Below are positions 6,016 to 8,497 of a DNA stretch of 8,497 nucleotides, piece after piece. Source of the stretch: Planctomycetota bacterium. GTDB taxonomy: Bacteria; Planctomycetota; Phycisphaerae; UBA1845. The translations under genes were made by a program, and so were the position numbers. Within the stretch, counting starts at the first letter, position 1. Every line of letters starts with the position of its first letter. The notes beneath the pieces are model-generated. The model was not told where the DNA came from. It saw nothing but the letters and a program-made list of their open reading frames with translations, and searched no databases. The stretch covers positions 1-8,497 of the forward strand of contig JAJRUK010000160.1 of assembly GCA_024277835.1 (NCBI GenBank), written 5' to 3'.

Positions 6016-6999
6016 ATGACCGACGTTCCAAGTCAACCCCCGTCACTCATCGATGTCGATTCTCCTTGCATGAGTTGCGGCTACAACCTTCGCGGGCTGC
6101 AAACCGACAGCAACTGCCCGGAATGTGGCCACATCATCTCCGCCTCGCTCCGCGGCGACATGCTTCGGTTCTCCGACCCCAAGTGGCTCGCCCAGCTCCG
6201 CCTCGGCGCGTCGTTGAAGCTCTGGGCGATTGTTGTTTCGTTTGTCCTTTCGTTTGTTGCGGGTTTTGCAGGAGCTTTTTTCGGATTGCCTATCCTTCTG
6301 GTGCAGTTCGCAGCGCTCGTGGGGTCGGTAATGGCCCTATGGGGGACGTGGTGTATTACGTCGCAAGAACCTCGAATCGCCCTGACGGATGACTCGCTGA
6401 CTCTTCGGAAGTTCATCCGAACTTGCGCAATCGCAAGCGGTGTCGGCGATTTGCTACACATGGTGGCCGACGTGGGACCATTGCCAGCGCTCATGTATAC
6501 AGTGTCCTTGCTCCTGGGTTTGACCGGATACGCCGCCTCGTACGGCGAGTTATTCTATTTTCGACGGTTCGCCAACCGCATCCCCAACCCTGATCTTGTC
6601 AAGTCAACCAAGCGGATGATCATCGTGCTGCCAATCTTCTTCGTTGTCATTGTGCTAGCCTTTGTCGCGGCTGTCGTTGCTGGCGTCCCGCTGGCCGGGC
6701 CGCCACCGGTCGGAGCAGGAACCACCACCGCAGCCGCGATGCCCGCTGCCCCGGTGGCACCCGGTGCGGGTCTCGGCGGGCTTGCGATTGGCGGCATGTG
6801 CGGGTTTGGGATTTTCGGATTTGTTCTGTTCCTCTGGTACGTCAACCTATTGATTAAATACAAGGCAGCGTTTACAGAAGCGATCGCCCAAGCATCGGTT
6901 GCTCTGTCCTCGACTGACCCAACGAATCCCGCGTCGCCGATGGCGGTGGATCAGCCAACTCAGGATCCGCCTCCTCAAGATCAACCGCCGCCTATGTAG
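6016..6999 (+). CDS. Membrane protein with N-terminal four-cysteine ribbon, paralog 1
   Basis: Function unknown. The 327-residue protein opens with a probable zinc ribbon: C18, C21, C34 and C37 in CMSCGYNLRGL ... CPECG. A conserved SASLRGDMLRF linker leads to about five hydrophobic segments (near 70-92, 94-114, 157-178, 200-225 and 255-285), so the ribbon should face one side of the inner membrane. Between the last two segments lies a Pro/Ala/Gly-rich stretch (GPPPVGAG, then PAAPVAPGAG) missing from the neighbouring paralog. The C terminus is Pro/Gln/Asp-rich (QPTQDPPPQDQPPPM). It is colinear with the next gene through WCITSQEPRIALTDD and YFRRFANRIP. The ATG is supported by GAGG 7 bases upstream. 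The next gene starts 19 bases after this stop, so the two are surely cotranscribed. The ribbon resembles those common at planctomycete protein ends; a regulatory or protein-binding role is only a guess. Confidence 0.82.
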   Translation: MTDVPSQPPSLIDVDSPCMSCGYNLRGLQTDSNCPECGHIISASLRGDMLRFSDPKWLAQLRLGASLKLWAIVVSFVLSFVAGFAGAFFGLPILLVQFAALVGSVMALWGTWCITSQEPRIALTDDSLTLRKFIRTCAIASGVGDLLHMVADVGPLPALMYTVSLLLGLTGYAASYGELFYFRRFANRIPNPDLVKSTKRMIIVLPIFFVVIVLAFVAAVVAGVPLAGPPPVGAGTTTAAAMPAAPVAPGAGLGGLAIGGMCGFGIFGFVLFLWYVNLLIKYKAAFTEAIAQASVALSSTDPTNPASPMAVDQPTQDPPPQDQPPPM

Positions 7000-7007
7000 T
7001 TTGCCAC

Positions 7008-7018
7008 GAGGTATTCGC
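7008..7018 (+). promoter_or_regulatory. Ribosome-binding site of the second ribbon paralog
   Basis: GAGG at 7008-7011 lies 7 bases before ATG 7019, within the 19-base gap between the paralogs. It is part of the exact 22-base repeat of 6005-6026 and decides the start against longer upstream reading. Confidence 0.75.
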
Positions 7019-7867
7019 ATGACCGACGTGACGGTTGAACCGACATCGCCAATCGAAGTCAACTCCCCGTGCATTCACTGCGGATACAACCTGCGCGGAT
7101 TGCTCTCGGACGGAATCTGCCCCGAATGCAGCCAAGCGATCGCCGCGTCTCTGCAAGGCGACTTACTGCGATTCGCGGAGCCGGTGTGGTTGAAGCGGGT
7201 TGTGTTTGGGGTTTGGCTGACACTGTTTAGCTACCTCGGAATCTTCGTGATCGTCTTGGTCGTCACGGCTCTTCCTTGGGCCTGGGCCTTGGGGTGGTGG
7301 GTCGGAACTGTAGCCATGGTCGCAAGCTCGCTGCTAACAGTCTGGGCTACGTTTTGTATCACTGCCCAAGAGCCGCGACTCTCGTTGAGCGAAGACCCAG
7401 TGCTTCTGAGGCGACTCGTTCGGATTTGTGCCGTTGTCAGCGCTACAAGGAAAATAATTGACGACGTCGGTATGATTCCGCTGCCACAGACGGTGCGACA
7501 AGTCATCGAGATCGCCGGAGCCTTTGCGGCCGTCGTGATGATGTTTGGCTTGTTGGTCTACCTTCGCCGATTCGGGAGACGGATTCCCGGCAAGAAGCTG
7601 GCGGGGTCGGCGTCCACGCTTCTATGGGTACTCCCGGCCTCTTTGCTGATGAGACTCGTGCTAAGTTGGACGGTCGGTTCGGTGCCTGCGTTCCCGCGCG
7701 TGGGCACCGCGAGCGGCATCGCGGAGTTTCTCGTCATGATCGCAAACCTATTCACCGGCATCGGGTTTATCTATTACCTGATCGTCTTGTTTGGCTTCAA
7801 CCGCGCCTTGTCCGAAGCGCTGGCGAGTGCGACGGGTGAAGACTTCGAGGATTTAGATAGCGTGTGA
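7019..7867 (+). CDS. Membrane protein with N-terminal four-cysteine ribbon, paralog 2
   Basis: Tandem paralog of the preceding gene, function unknown. The 282-residue product begins MTDVTVEPTSPIEV and carries the ribbon cysteines at the same residues (C18, C21, C34, C37; CIHCGYNLRGL ... CPECS). ASLQGDLLRF, TFCITAQEPRLSLSED, YLRRFGRRIP and the following LWVLP region align with paralog 1. About five hydrophobic segments follow the ribbon. It lacks the Pro/Ala/Gly-rich insert and the Pro-rich tail, ending instead in acidic GEDFEDLDSV. The frame is open upstream to 6899 inside paralog 1, but ATG 7019 is clearly right: GAGG lies 7 bases before it and the 22-base context is identical to that of paralog 1. 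A long hairpin 10 bases after the stop closes the transcript. Divergence of the membrane part with the ribbon spacing kept suggests an old duplication. Confidence 0.82.
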   Translation: MTDVTVEPTSPIEVNSPCIHCGYNLRGLLSDGICPECSQAIAASLQGDLLRFAEPVWLKRVVFGVWLTLFSYLGIFVIVLVVTALPWAWALGWWVGTVAMVASSLLTVWATFCITAQEPRLSLSEDPVLLRRLVRICAVVSATRKIIDDVGMIPLPQTVRQVIEIAGAFAAVVMMFGLLVYLRRFGRRIPGKKLAGSASTLLWVLPASLLMRLVLSWTVGSVPAFPRVGTASGIAEFLVMIANLFTGIGFIYYLIVLFGFNRALSEALASATGEDFEDLDSV

Positions 7868-7879
7868 GAAGCCTCTCAC
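7864..7879 (+). other. Small hairpin over the paralog 2 stop codon
   Basis: GTGAGA (7864-7869) and TCTCAC (7874-7879) form a perfect 6-bp stem with an AGCC loop. It includes the last two bases of the TGA stop and abuts the large stem that starts at 7878, with which it overlaps by two bases. It may be part of the same 3'-end structure. Confidence 0.35.
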
Positions 7880-7948
7880 CGAGCCGCGCCCGTTAGGAAG
7901 CGATCCGGGTCAGAGGGTGAAAACGCTTCCTCACGGGCGCGGCTCGGT
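7878..7948. terminator. Long-stem hairpin between convergent genes (bidirectional terminator or palindromic repeat)
   Basis: The arms 7878-7902 and 7924-7948 are complementary over 25 bases with a single mismatch, around a 21-base loop. The stem core is GAGCCGCGCCCGT and ACGGGCGCGGCTC. It lies between paralog 2 (ending 7867) and the convergent aminotransferase (ending 8009), where a terminator serving both strands would be expected. The T-tract is short (GGTTTGTC), so intrinsic termination is only moderately supported. The unusual length and GC content also fit a dispersed palindromic repeat. Confidence 0.7.
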
Positions 7949-8008
7949 TTGTCGCGAAATTTCCGATACATCTTCTCGCACATGTTCTGAATGAGCGACT
8001 CGACCTTA

Positions 8009-8497
8009 TTACCACCTTAGCTTCGCGATGCGCTGCCCTGCCTCTTTCGTGCGCTGTTCATCGACCGTCAGTGCGAATCGAACATACCCTTCCCCGCAAG
8101 GGCCAAACCCCGCTCCGGGGATGACGACTGTGTCAGCTTCGTCGAGGATTCGTTTCGCGACCGTCATCGAATCGACCCCGCCCGGACACTTCGCCCACAC
8201 ATAAAACGTCGCCAATGGGGCGGTGATGTTCCACCCAGCTTCCTTGAGCGCCCCGACGAGAATATCGCGGCGACGTCGGTATGATTCCATCTGGTTGCGC
8301 ACTTCGCTGTGATCCAGATTCGAGAGCGCCTCAACCGCCGCCTCCTGAATCGCCCCGAAGAGTCCCGAGTCGGCGTTGTTTTTGACTTTTCCAAGTGACG
8401 AAAGCGCCTCGCGATTTCCCACCGCAAACGCAACCCGCCATCCCGTCATGTTAAACGTCTTGGACAGCGAATGAAGCTCAATCGCGACTTCTTTCGC
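8009..8497 (-). CDS. dapL: Class I/II PLP aminotransferase, probably LL-diaminopimelate aminotransferase (N-terminal part outside window)
   Basis: In the dapL role it converts tetrahydrodipicolinate and glutamate directly to LL-diaminopimelate, for lysine and peptidoglycan synthesis. The visible 162 residues are the C-terminal part of a protein that should be near 390. The PLP lysine lies in HSLSKTFNMTGWR (codon 8459-8461), followed by VAFAVGN, LGKVKNNADSGLFGAIQEAA, the small-domain segments LKEAGWNITAPLATFYVWAKCP, and IPGAGFGPCGEGYVRFALTV with the substrate-carboxylate arginine. The SLSKT.NMTGWR and GKVK.N.DSG..QAIQEA pattern fits the dapL-like group of COG0436, but related alanine or aspartate aminotransferases share much of it, so substrate is not certain. 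The gene is convergent with paralog 2 and ends in TAA at 8009-8011. The start and the cofactor phosphate-binding residues lie beyond the right edge. Confidence 0.85.
   Translation of the reverse strand, partial: AKEVAIELHSLSKTFNMTGWRVAFAVGNREALSSLGKVKNNADSGLFGAIQEAAVEALSNLDHSEVRNQMESYRRRRDILVGALKEAGWNITAPLATFYVWAKCPGGVDSMTVAKRILDEADTVVIPGAGFGPCGEGYVRFALTVDEQRTKEAGQRIAKLRW

Noticed and set aside
5802..6017. 71-codon minus-strand ORF in the divergent region
   Set aside because: It translates straight through the paired hairpin and overlaps the paralog 1 ribosome-binding site. It has no family resemblance or good ribosome-binding site.
6899..7018. Forty-codon N-terminal extension of paralog 2 inside paralog 1
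   Set aside because: It overlaps paralog 1 coding sequence out of frame, is Arg-rich, and the duplicated ribosome-binding site fixes the start at 7019.
1..8497. Search for tRNA, rRNA, CRISPR array, transposase or phage genes
   Set aside because: No T-loop-like GGTTCGAATCC on either strand, no regularly spaced direct repeats, and no recognisable transposase, integrase or phage proteins among the supported genes.

Overview
The window looks like a piece of a planctomycete chromosome, most likely Phycisphaerae or a close relative. This rests on three things: an ECF-type sigma factor with the planctomycete style of region 4, three membrane proteins carrying a four-cysteine ribbon of the form CxxC-[GD]-Y-x-L-x-G ... 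CPEC, and a secreted protein with a C-terminal Cys/hydrophobic/Arg tail. The lineage is inferred from these families, not from a marker-gene comparison.

Layout. Six genes lie on the minus strand from about 5800 down to 1. In transcription order they are folK (folate synthesis), a secreted protein with a probable C-terminal anchor, frr (ribosome recycling factor), a ten-helix membrane protein with two C-terminal zinc ribbons, an ATP-grasp ligase, and, after a 379-base gap, an ECF sigma factor cut by the window start. The frr, membrane and ATP-grasp genes are packed tightly enough to be one transcript. Divergent from folK, on the plus strand, are two tandem paralogous membrane proteins (6016-6999 and 7019-7867) with the same four-cysteine ribbon at their N termini and an identical 22-base translation-start context. 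A long hairpin at 7878-7948 separates them from a convergent minus-strand aminotransferase (probably dapL, lysine/peptidoglycan branch), which runs off the right edge.

The housekeeping genes (folK, frr, dapL) do not form a pathway together. This is ordinary chromosomal sequence with lineage-specific membrane proteins between them. No phage, transposase, CRISPR array, tRNA or rRNA was found.

The unusual content is palindromic DNA. A paired hairpin at 5899-5971, whose two halves differ by one complementary base-pair swap, sits in the divergent promoter region. A palindrome-rich stretch of about 140 bases appears to sit in frame inside folK. A near-perfect 25-bp stem closes the paralog pair. 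A 16-base half of the folK palindrome recurs at 790-805. These look like dispersed palindromic repeats (REP/REPIN-like), but showing that needs the rest of the genome. I see no convincing evidence for a wholly new multi-gene system.
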